5,144 nt of DNA, taken from positions 1 to 5,144 of the forward strand of contig JASLHB010000113.1 of assembly GCA_030149965.1 (NCBI GenBank), written 5' to 3'. The DNA is from Wohlfahrtiimonas sp. (lineage in GTDB: Bacteria > Pseudomonadota > Gammaproteobacteria > Cardiobacteriales > Wohlfahrtiimonadaceae). The translations under genes and the position numbers were made by a program. Shown here piece after piece: positions 1 through 5,144 of this stretch. Positions within the stretch are counted from its first letter, which is position 1. Every line of letters begins with the position of its first letter. The notes beneath the pieces were generated by a model. That model ran no database searches and had not been told where the DNA came from. It worked only from the letters and a program-made list of their open reading frames with translations.

Positions 1-969
1 GAGCAAGATCTAGATCTTCAAGCATTTGATGTTAAATTTGATAACTTCTTCTTAGAATCCTCTGTTTATAAAGATGGTTCTGTGGATAATGTTGTTGAGA
101 CTTTGACAAAAAATGGCTTCACTTATGAAGAAGATGGCGCCCTTTGGTTAAGAACCACAGATTTTGGTGATGATAAAGATCGTGTGATGCGTAAGAAAGA
201 AGGTGGTTATACTTACTTTGTGCCTGATCTTGCTTATCATCGTAACAAATGGGAGCGTGGTTTTCAGCGTGTTGTGAATGAACAAGGCGCAGATCATCAT
301 GGAACGATTGCTCGTGTAAGAGCAGGACTTCAAGCATTAAATACAGGTATTCCAAAAGGATGGCCTGATTATGTGCTACATCAGATGGTTTTAGTATTAC
401 GTGATGGCCAAGAAGTTAAAATTTCAAAGCGTGCTGGTAGTTATGTAACATTGCGTGATTTGATTGATGAAGTTGGAAAAGATGCAACGCGTTATTTCTT
501 AGTTGCTCGTAAACCTGATTCGCAATTACAATTTGATATTGATTTAGCTCGCAGTCAGTCGTCAGAAAATCCTGTTTACTATATTCAATATGCGCATGCA
601 CGTATTTGTTCTTTATTGGATGAGCGTAGTAAAGCTGCAGAATTTAATATTGAAACAGCAAAAGAAAATGTTGCGCGTTTAGAAAAGCATTTAGAATATG
701 ATGTAATGCGCGTAATTTCACGCTTCCCTGAAATTGTAATTTCAGCAAATAATAATAATGCGCCACATTTAATCGCTGCATATCTACAGGAATTGGCAGG
801 ATCAGTTCATAGTTACTATAATGCGAAAGATGAAGATGGTAAGGCAATTCGAATTTTAACTGATGATGTTGCATTGCAAGATGCTAAATTATATTTATTG
901 GCTTCAGCAAAGCAAGTGATCGCGAATGGTTTAGCTTTATTGGGATTATCTGCACCTAATAAAATGTAA
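1..969 (+). CDS. argS: Arginyl-tRNA synthetase, C-terminal part (5' end outside window)
   Basis: This cytoplasmic class I aminoacyl-tRNA synthetase attaches arginine to tRNA-Arg using ATP. The reading frame is open from base 1, so the gene begins upstream; 322 residues are visible, against about 570-590 for the whole enzyme. The part with the HIGH motif is missing. Visible are the late catalytic core (GALWLRTTDFGDDKDRV, then YFVPDLAYH, then DHHGTIARVRAGL from visible residue 98), a KMSKS-loop equivalent KISKR at residues 140-144, and the stem-contact region. The DALR anticodon-binding domain starts near residue 193 (YYIQYAHARI) and runs to the typical C-terminal ending LLGLSAPNKM. The GTG at 82 is an internal valine codon, since ArgS-like sequence continues upstream of it. 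The stop codon lies 12 bases before the ATG of the SPOR gene, suggesting co-transcription. Identification is firm from family-wide motifs. Confidence 0.97.
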   Translation, partial: EQDLDLQAFDVKFDNFFLESSVYKDGSVDNVVETLTKNGFTYEEDGALWLRTTDFGDDKDRVMRKKEGGYTYFVPDLAYHRNKWERGFQRVVNEQGADHHGTIARVRAGLQALNTGIPKGWPDYVLHQMVLVLRDGQEVKISKRAGSYVTLRDLIDEVGKDATRYFLVARKPDSQLQFDIDLARSQSSENPVYYIQYAHARICSLLDERSKAAEFNIETAKENVARLEKHLEYDVMRVISRFPEIVISANNNNAPHLIAAYLQELAGSVHSYYNAKDEDGKAIRILTDDVALQDAKLYLLASAKQVIANGLALLGLSAPNKM

Positions 970-981
970 TTGATAGGATTT

Positions 982-1776
982 ATGGCAAAGAAATATTTCC
1001 AAGCAAAAAAACAGAAAAACCCTTTAGCAAAGAAACATCCTAACTCAAGAAAGAATAGAATCACGACATTTGCTGTTGTGATTTTATTTTTGGGGCTAGG
1101 TGTATCAGGTGTTGTATCTTATTTTAGCAATAAAGGAAAAGATGAGCCTATTAAAAAGGCTGAGAAATCTTCTAGTGCTAAAGATTTACACCCTAAAAGA
1201 GTTGTCAAACCTTTGTCTGATGAAGATTTTAAAGGTGCTAAAGAGTACAATTTTTATACTCAGCTAGAAGAGCGCGCTTTGATTTTAGGTGAGGAAGATC
1301 GTTTTGGTGGAATTTCATTAGAAAATTTGCGTGAAGCACCTAAGATCAATTTAGAAAGTACTGCTCAGGTTTCTGTGCCAACTCCGGTTCCTATGCCTGC
1401 TAAAAAAATTCAAAATAAAGATATTGCTATGGCGCCTTTAGTTTTAGAAAGCAGTCAGCAACGAGCAAAAACACCTGTTAAAGCAGCAGTAGTGCCTACA
1501 AAGCCCGTAGTACAGTCGAAGCCCGAGATTAAGCAGCAAACAAAAGCAACTGGCAATATTGTTTTGCAAGTAGGCGGATTTGGTGCGCGCAAAGATGCAG
1601 AAAAACATAAAGCCTTTTTGGCTAAATATGGCTTTACGGCAAACATATTACAAGGTAAAACTCAAGCACAACAAGATATCTATCGTGTGCGCATTGGCGG
1701 TTTCAGTCCGCAAGAAGTCGAGTCGGTCAAGAAAAGATTGGGTGCATTAGGCGTCAGTTATTTTGAAGTAAAATAA
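982..1776 (+). CDS. SPOR-domain single-pass membrane protein, FtsN-like
   Basis: A 264-residue inner-membrane protein predicted to bind denuded septal peptidoglycan. Order of parts: a Lys-rich cytoplasmic tail (residues 1-26, many KK pairs); one membrane segment at about 27-48 (start ITTFAVVILF); a charged periplasmic stretch containing YNFYTQLEER at 89-98; a Pro/Gln/Lys-rich linker (about 120-190, for example PTPVPMPAKK); and a C-terminal SPOR domain at about 191-264. The SPOR domain shows the paired signatures IVLQVGGF and YRVRIGGF and ends in FEVK. This is the layout of FtsN, the late division protein that activates septal synthesis. A SPOR protein just after argS is an arrangement I recall from other gammaproteobacteria. 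Start choice: ATG 982 has AGGA at 975-978, although only 3 bases away. An in-frame TTG at 970, directly after the argS stop, would add four residues (MIGF) and is less likely. The family is certain; naming it ftsN is inference, so no symbol is given. Confidence 0.9.
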   Translation: MAKKYFQAKKQKNPLAKKHPNSRKNRITTFAVVILFLGLGVSGVVSYFSNKGKDEPIKKAEKSSSAKDLHPKRVVKPLSDEDFKGAKEYNFYTQLEERALILGEEDRFGGISLENLREAPKINLESTAQVSVPTPVPMPAKKIQNKDIAMAPLVLESSQQRAKTPVKAAVVPTKPVVQSKPEIKQQTKATGNIVLQVGGFGARKDAEKHKAFLAKYGFTANILQGKTQAQQDIYRVRIGGFSPQEVESVKKRLGALGVSYFEVK

Positions 1777-1785
1777 ACCTCTATG

Positions 1786-1814
1786 ATGAGATTTTATTGA
1801 AAATCTAGTATAGT
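1786..1814 (+). promoter_or_regulatory. Candidate ssb promoter with an inverted repeat in its spacer
   Basis: A sigma-70-like pair can be read here: ATGAGA at 1786-1791 (4 of 6 matches to TTGACA), a 17-base spacer, and TATAGT at 1809-1814 (5 of 6 matches to TATAAT). Transcription would start near 1821, giving a leader of about 23 bases before the ssb ATG. A perfect 7-bp inverted repeat, AGATTTT at 1789-1795 and AAAATCT at 1800-1806 with loop ATTG, overlaps the end of the -35 and fills most of the spacer. No T-run follows it, so it does not look like a terminator. No LexA-type CTGT-N8-ACAG site was seen. This is pattern matching only and moderately weak. Confidence 0.4.
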
Positions 1815-1843
1815 GATGATCAGTTTTTAAGTAAGGAATAATT

Positions 1844-2383
1844 ATGGCACGTGGAATTAATAAGGTTATTTTATTAGGTCATTTAGGTAGAGATCCTGAA
1901 GTAAAATATATGCCTAACGGAAATGCTGTTGCGAATATTACAATTGCAACATCAGAAAGTTGGAAAGATAAAAATACAGGACAACCACAAGATAGAACTG
2001 AATGGCATCGTGTTGTAATTTTTGGGAAATTGGCTGAAATAGCAGGTCAATATTTGAAAAAAGGTTCTTTGGTTTATATTGAAGGGCAATTGCAAACACG
2101 TAAATGGACTGATCAATCAGGACAGGACCGTTATACAACTGAAATCGTTGTGAATATGCAAGGCACAATGCAGATGCTAGATCGTAAAGGTGCTAATGAT
2201 AATAATAGTGGTGATTTTGGTGGTTCACAAGATTACGGTTATCAAGGTCAGCAACAACAGCCAGCTTACAATAATCAAGGTTCTCAGAATTATCAGCAGC
2301 CAAAAAATAATGCGCCTCAGCAGCAGGCAGCTCAACAAGCGGCACCGACATTTGATGATTTTGATGACGATATCCCATTCTAA
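1844..2383 (+). CDS. ssb: Single-stranded DNA-binding protein
   Basis: Homotetrameric Ssb coats single-stranded DNA during replication, recombination and repair and recruits partner proteins through its C-terminal tip. The protein has 179 residues, close to the 178 of E. coli. Residues 1 to about 112 form the OB fold (start MARGINKVILLGHLGRDPEV, later EWHRVVIFGKLAE and GQLQTRKWTDQSGQDRYTTE). The DNA-stacking residues of E. coli Ssb fall at the same numbers: W40, W54, F60 and W88; H55, important for tetramer stability, is also kept. Residues 113-170 are a disordered linker rich in Gln, Asn and Gly. The acidic tip DDDIPF (174-179) is intact, so partner binding should be normal. The start is supported by TAAGGA at 1832-1837, 6 bases before ATG. 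The gene is followed at once by an intrinsic terminator, so it ends its transcript. Identification is very secure. Confidence 0.98.
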   Translation: MARGINKVILLGHLGRDPEVKYMPNGNAVANITIATSESWKDKNTGQPQDRTEWHRVVIFGKLAEIAGQYLKKGSLVYIEGQLQTRKWTDQSGQDRYTTEIVVNMQGTMQMLDRKGANDNNSGDFGGSQDYGYQGQQQQPAYNNQGSQNYQQPKNNAPQQQAAQQAAPTFDDFDDDIPF

Positions 2384-2390
2384 TCATGTG

Positions 2391-2417
2391 AAAAGCCTTG
2401 CATTGCAAGGCTTTTTT
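2391..2417 (+). terminator. Intrinsic terminator after ssb
   Basis: A perfect 11-bp stem, AAAAGCCTTGC at 2391-2401 and GCAAGGCTTTT at 2405-2415, encloses a 3-base loop (ATT). The run of six T at 2412-2417 overlaps the 3' arm. It begins 8 bases after the ssb stop codon and should end the argS/SPOR/ssb transcripts. The A-run on the 5' side gives some capacity on the other strand too, but no minus-strand gene lies to its right before chaA. Confidence 0.93.
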
Positions 2418-2460
2418 ATTGAGTAAAAGAAATCAATAGATTTGCTAAATAACGGTTTCT

Positions 2461-2511
2461 CACAAAAAAAATAATAATTTTTTTAAATTTATTGGATAAA
2501 AAACAAAAAAA
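2461..2511. other. Very AT-rich tract upstream of the chaA promoter
   Basis: Almost all A and T, with A8 at 2464-2471, T7 at 2478-2484, A6 at 2498-2503 and A7 at 2505-2511. The A8 and T7 runs can pair around TAATAA, but this would be a very weak stem. Such tracts commonly bend DNA, bind nucleoid proteins such as H-NS-type silencers, or act as distal UP-like elements; any of these roles here is inference. The rest of the 207-base gap, outside the terminator and the promoter, shows no small ORF or RNA gene that I can support. Confidence 0.5.
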
Positions 2512-2533
2512 TCACAATCTTTGAAATTAGCTA

Positions 2534-2562
2534 TTTATAGATCAGGAGCGCTGTTATATAAT
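2534..2562 (+). promoter_or_regulatory. Candidate sigma-70 promoter of chaA
   Basis: A perfect -10 hexamer TATAAT lies at 2557-2562. With a 17-base spacer the -35 is TTTATA at 2534-2539 (4 of 6 matches to TTGACA). The start point would be near 2569, leaving a leader of about 22 bases that contains the strong ribosome-binding site TAAGGAG at 2578-2584, 6 bases before the ATG. The better-looking TTGAAA at 2521-2526 is 30 bases from this -10 and too far to serve it. Confidence 0.6.
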
Positions 2563-2590
2563 TGCCCACTGGAAAAATAAGGAGAAGCGC

Positions 2591-3724
2591 ATGATTAAAA
2601 AAGAAGAAGCGATAGTTGAGCAACATCATGGTACTCGTCATAAAGAATATGCGGTGATTTTAGCGATCGTGGTGATTGTGTTTGATCTAATCTTTCGAAA
2701 AACAACTTCGACGCCTTTCTTGATTTTGATAAATTTAATTTCATTGGGTGCAATCTTATACAGTGCATTCAGTGTTGTGCGTCATGCGGATGTTTTCGCT
2801 CATAGATTGGGCGAGCCTTATGGTTCTTTAATTCTGAGTTTATCAGTTGTTATTTTAGAAGTGAGTTTAATCACAGCAGTGATGACGTCGGGTGTTTCTG
2901 CTGAAGAAAATGGTGGAGTTAGCCCTTATGCGACGCTGATGCGAGATACTTTGTACTCGTTGATTATGTTGGTAACAAGTGGGTTTGTTGGTGTTTCATT
3001 ATTATTGGGTGGACGTAAATTCAGAACTCAACATGTGAATTTGGCAGGGGTAACGCAATATTTAACAGCGATCATTCCTTTGGTATTTATCGTTTTGATT
3101 TTACCGAGTGTTTTGCCATCAGGTACATATTCGACAGGACAATTATTCGTTGTTGCATTTTTATCAGCAGCGCTATATGCAGTTTTTTTAATTATTCAAA
3201 CTAAAACACATCAGAATTTATTTATCTATGAGCATGAAGATCAGGATGAAGATCATGAAGGTGTTCCATCGCCAAGATCAAATTTATGGCATGGTATTTG
3301 GTTGATTATTCATTTAATTTCTGTGGTTGCCATTACGAAAGTGGATTCAATGCCATTGGAAACATTGTTGGGTAATTTAAATGCGCCACAGGCTTTAACG
3401 GGGTTGATTGTAGCGATCTTAATATTTGCACCTGAAGGATTGGGGGCAATTCGCGCTGTATTGGCAAATGATTTACAGCGTGCGATTAATATGTATTTTG
3501 GATCAGTGTTGGCGACTATTTCTTTAACCGTACCAGCAGTGGTTATCATTTCTGTGTTAACCAATAATACAATTGTGTTGGGCTTGGAAATGGTGGATAT
3601 GATGCTTTTATTGGGTATTTTTATGTTGTGCCAAGCAACATTTGCCAGCGGTCGTACAAATCAAGTGGATGGTGTTGCGCATTTGGTTATTTTTGGTGCG
3701 TATTTAATGATGGTGATGAGTTAA
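2591..3724 (+). CDS. chaA: Ca2+/Na+/K+:H+ antiporter of the CaCA superfamily (CAX/ChaA type)
   Basis: This inner-membrane exchanger exports Ca2+, Na+ or K+ in return for protons; in E. coli ChaA serves mainly at alkaline pH and high salt. The protein has 377 residues, against 366 in E. coli, and is mostly hydrophobic with about 10-11 likely membrane segments. Two homologous halves are visible. The first carries the conserved alpha-repeat region VRHADVFAHRLGEPYGSL at about residues 63-80, followed by LSLSVVILEVSLI with E90. The second carries FAPEGLGAIRAVL (279-291, E281) followed by FGSVLATISLTVP (303-315). The halves are joined by a cytoplasmic acidic linker, YEHEDQDEDHEG (212-223), typical of the family and possibly cation-sensing. 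Compared with E. coli ChaA as I recall it, there is a short insertion around residues 101-113 (SAEENGGVSP). A strong ribosome-binding site and its own promoter and terminator make it a single-gene unit, convergent with typA. Confidence 0.95.
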   Translation: MIKKEEAIVEQHHGTRHKEYAVILAIVVIVFDLIFRKTTSTPFLILINLISLGAILYSAFSVVRHADVFAHRLGEPYGSLILSLSVVILEVSLITAVMTSGVSAEENGGVSPYATLMRDTLYSLIMLVTSGFVGVSLLLGGRKFRTQHVNLAGVTQYLTAIIPLVFIVLILPSVLPSGTYSTGQLFVVAFLSAALYAVFLIIQTKTHQNLFIYEHEDQDEDHEGVPSPRSNLWHGIWLIIHLISVVAITKVDSMPLETLLGNLNAPQALTGLIVAILIFAPEGLGAIRAVLANDLQRAINMYFGSVLATISLTVPAVVIISVLTNNTIVLGLEMVDMMLLLGIFMLCQATFASGRTNQVDGVAHLVIFGAYLMMVMS

Positions 3725-3748
3725 GGCTGACTGCTTAATTTAGGTAAT

Positions 3749-3778
3749 AAAAAAGCGATCTTATTAGATCGCTTTTTT
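3749..3778. terminator. Bidirectional intrinsic terminator between chaA and typA
   Basis: A perfect 13-bp stem: A6 plus GCGATCT at 3749-3761 pairs with AGATCGC plus T6 at 3766-3778 around the 4-base loop TATT. Because it has an A-run on one side and a T-run on the other, the same hairpin reads as a terminator on both strands. It lies 24 bases past the chaA stop on the plus strand and 27 bases past the typA stop on the minus strand. It should end both transcripts and prevent convergent read-through. Confidence 0.94.
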
Positions 3779-3805
3779 GTATTTCAATCACTATAAAGTT
3801 ATGAA

Positions 3806-5144
3806 TTATGCATCTTTAGCTGTGCGAGAGAAGCGCTTGCGATCATTTTCCGTTAAGTGTTTTTTACGTAAACGGATAGATTTTGGCGTTACTTCTACTA
3901 ATTCATCGTCATCGATAAATTCGATAGCTTGTTCCAATGTCATGCGAATTGGCGGTGTTAATGTCAATGCTTCATCTGTACCAGATGCACGCATATTTGT
4001 TAACTGCTTAGCTTTTAATGGGTTAACAGTTAAGTCATTATCACGTGAGTGAATACCAATTAATTGGCCTTCATATACTTCTTCAGCATGGCCAATAAAT
4101 AAACGACCACGATCCTGAAGGTTGAATAAAGAGTAAGCAGATGCTTTGCCAGTACCGATAGAGATCAATACACCATTCAAACGTTGACCAACTTCACCTT
4201 TCTTGAAAGGACCATAATGATCATAGTTATGGAACATTAAACCAGTACCACTTGTTAATGTCATGAACTCAGTTTGGAAGCCGATTAAACCACGAGAAGG
4301 AATGATGTATTCGATACGAATACGACCTTTACCATCTGGAACCATGTTAGTTAATTCACCGAAGCGAATACCCATTTGTTCCATGATTTTACCTTGATGA
4401 TCTTCTTCGATATCGAATGTTAAAGTTTCATAAGGTTCAAGTTTTACACCATCTTCTTCTCTGAAAATTACTTCAGGGCGGCCAACAGCCATTTCGAAAC
4501 CTTCACGGCGCATAGTTTCGATCAAAATAGACAAATGAAGTTCGCCACGGCCAGAAATCTTGAAACGATCTGGATCTTCTGTATCTTCAACACGTAATGC
4601 TACGTTATGTAATAATTCTTTTTCTAAACGCTCTTTGATTTGGCGAGAAGTAACGAATTTACCTTCTTTACCAGCAAATGGAGAAGTGTTCACTTGTACT
4701 GACATAGAAACTGTTGGTTCATCAACTGTCAATGGTGGCAATGCTTCTGGTGCAGCTGGATCACACAATGTATCTGAGATGAATAGTGGATCAATACCTG
4801 TGAAGCAAACGATGTCACCAGCTTGTGCTGATTCAAATTCAATACGATCTAAGCCATGGAAGCCTAAGATTTTTTGAATTTTGCCATTACGTTTTTTGCC
4901 TTCACGATCAATGATAGTTACTTGTGAGTTAGGTTTGATTTGACCACGTTGAATACGACCAACACCAATTAAGCCAACATAAGAGTTGTAATCTAAAGAA
5001 GAAACTTGTAATTGGAATGGTGCATCTACTTCAACTTTTGGTGGTTCAACGTGCTTGATTACAGCTTCAAAAAGAGCTGTCATATCGCCTTCGCGAACAT
5101 CAGGTGTATTGCCAGAGAAGCCGCTTAAGCCTGAAGCATAGATC
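3806..5144 (-). CDS. typA: Translational GTPase TypA/BipA, C-terminal part (5' end outside window)
   Basis: TypA/BipA is a ribosome-binding GTPase of the EF-G/LepA group that helps large-subunit assembly and translation in cold and stress. The frame stays open to the right edge: 445 residues are visible, against about 605 for the family, so the N-terminal GTPase domain (P-loop, switches, NKxD) lies outside. The first visible residues are IYASGLSG, matching the end of the G domain in E. coli TypA; the ATG at 5083-5081 is therefore internal, not the start. Next come the domain II beta-barrel (LDYNSYVGLIGVGRI), domain III (NTSPFAGKEGKFVTSRQI, then SGRGELHLSILIETMRREGF), the domain V-like region (PDGKGRIRIEYIIPSRGLIG) and the TypA-specific C-terminal domain (GIHSRDNDLTVNPLKAKQ, then NMRASGTDEA, then EFIDDDELVEVTPKSIRLRK). 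The protein ends HLTENDRKRFSRTAKDA. All blocks look intact. Its promoter lies beyond the window. Confidence 0.97.
   Translation of the reverse strand, partial: IYASGLSGFSGNTPDVREGDMTALFEAVIKHVEPPKVEVDAPFQLQVSSLDYNSYVGLIGVGRIQRGQIKPNSQVTIIDREGKKRNGKIQKILGFHGLDRIEFESAQAGDIVCFTGIDPLFISDTLCDPAAPEALPPLTVDEPTVSMSVQVNTSPFAGKEGKFVTSRQIKERLEKELLHNVALRVEDTEDPDRFKISGRGELHLSILIETMRREGFEMAVGRPEVIFREEDGVKLEPYETLTFDIEEDHQGKIMEQMGIRFGELTNMVPDGKGRIRIEYIIPSRGLIGFQTEFMTLTSGTGLMFHNYDHYGPFKKGEVGQRLNGVLISIGTGKASAYSLFNLQDRGRLFIGHAEEVYEGQLIGIHSRDNDLTVNPLKAKQLTNMRASGTDEALTLTPPIRMTLEQAIEFIDDDELVEVTPKSIRLRKKHLTENDRKRFSRTAKDA

Noticed and set aside
5..18. 14-base palindrome AAGATCTAGATCTT
   Set aside because: It lies within argS coding sequence and follows from the repeated Asp-Leu codons; no sign of a separate function.
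82..84. GTG as a possible start of argS
   Set aside because: The same frame is open back to base 1 and codes for recognisable ArgS sequence (FDNFFLESSVY) before it, so this is an internal valine codon.
970..981. TTG at 970 as the start of the SPOR protein
   Set aside because: It directly follows the argS stop with no ribosome-binding site of its own before it. ATG 982 has AGGA upstream and gives a typical MAKK start. The TTG cannot be fully excluded.
2240..2345. CAG/CAA-rich repeats in ssb as possible phase-variable or unstable repeats
   Set aside because: The repeats are short and irregular, and they encode the Gln-rich linker usual in Ssb; there is no tandem unit of constant length.
2190..2426. 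Second plus-strand ORF overlapping the end of ssb
   Set aside because: It is an out-of-frame reading of the ssb Gln/Asn linker (MLMIIIVVILVV-type low-complexity translation) and runs through the terminator.
2430..2443. AAATC-AATA-GATTT small inverted repeat after the ssb terminator
   Set aside because: Only 5 bp per arm in very AT-rich DNA; expected by chance.
2521..2526. TTGAAA as the chaA -35 element
   Set aside because: It is 30 bases from the TATAAT at 2557, far outside a workable spacer, and no acceptable -10 lies 16-18 bases downstream of it.
3777..4052. Plus-strand 91-residue ORF overlapping the end of typA
   Set aside because: It lies antisense to well-conserved TypA coding sequence, with Ser/Asn-rich composition expected from reading that strand, and has no convincing ribosome-binding site.
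4560..4877. Plus-strand 105-residue ORF inside typA
   Set aside because: Antisense shadow of the conserved domain II/III region of TypA; no recognisable domain.

Overview
The window is an AT-rich stretch of ordinary bacterial chromosome. It carries five protein-coding genes, all of which can be named or placed in a family, and the two outermost genes are cut by the window ends. The proteins are clearly proteobacterial and most resemble gammaproteobacterial versions. Ssb keeps the E. coli residue numbering through the OB fold, the antiporter follows E. coli ChaA through its conserved blocks, and TypA follows E. coli TypA almost end to end. The AT-rich composition suggests a low-GC gammaproteobacterium. 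I cannot name the genus from this sequence alone.

Layout, left to right. Positions 1-969 (+) hold the C-terminal 322 residues of arginyl-tRNA synthetase (argS). After 12 bases comes a membrane-anchored SPOR-domain protein (982-1776, +) with FtsN-like architecture. A 67-base gap follows, with a candidate promoter containing a perfect 7-bp inverted repeat, and then ssb (1844-2383, +). A strong intrinsic terminator (2391-2417) closes this group. A very AT-rich intergenic stretch carries a candidate promoter for chaA (2591-3724, +), a Ca2+/Na+/K+:H+ antiporter. chaA runs convergently into typA/bipA (3806 to the right edge, -), and the two share a symmetrical hairpin (3749-3778) that should terminate transcription from both sides.

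Functionally the window is housekeeping: tRNA charging (argS), septal peptidoglycan binding and cell division (SPOR protein), DNA replication and repair (ssb), cation/pH homeostasis (chaA), and a ribosome-associated GTPase of stress and cold adaptation (typA). argS and the SPOR gene are probably co-transcribed. ssb probably has its own promoter as well as possible read-through. chaA and typA are separate units. I found no mobile elements, CRISPR arrays, tRNA/rRNA genes, toxin-antitoxin pairs or defence genes, and no evidence of a new biological system. The points most worth a second look are the FtsN-like membrane-proximal motif in the SPOR protein and the inverted repeat inside the candidate ssb promoter.
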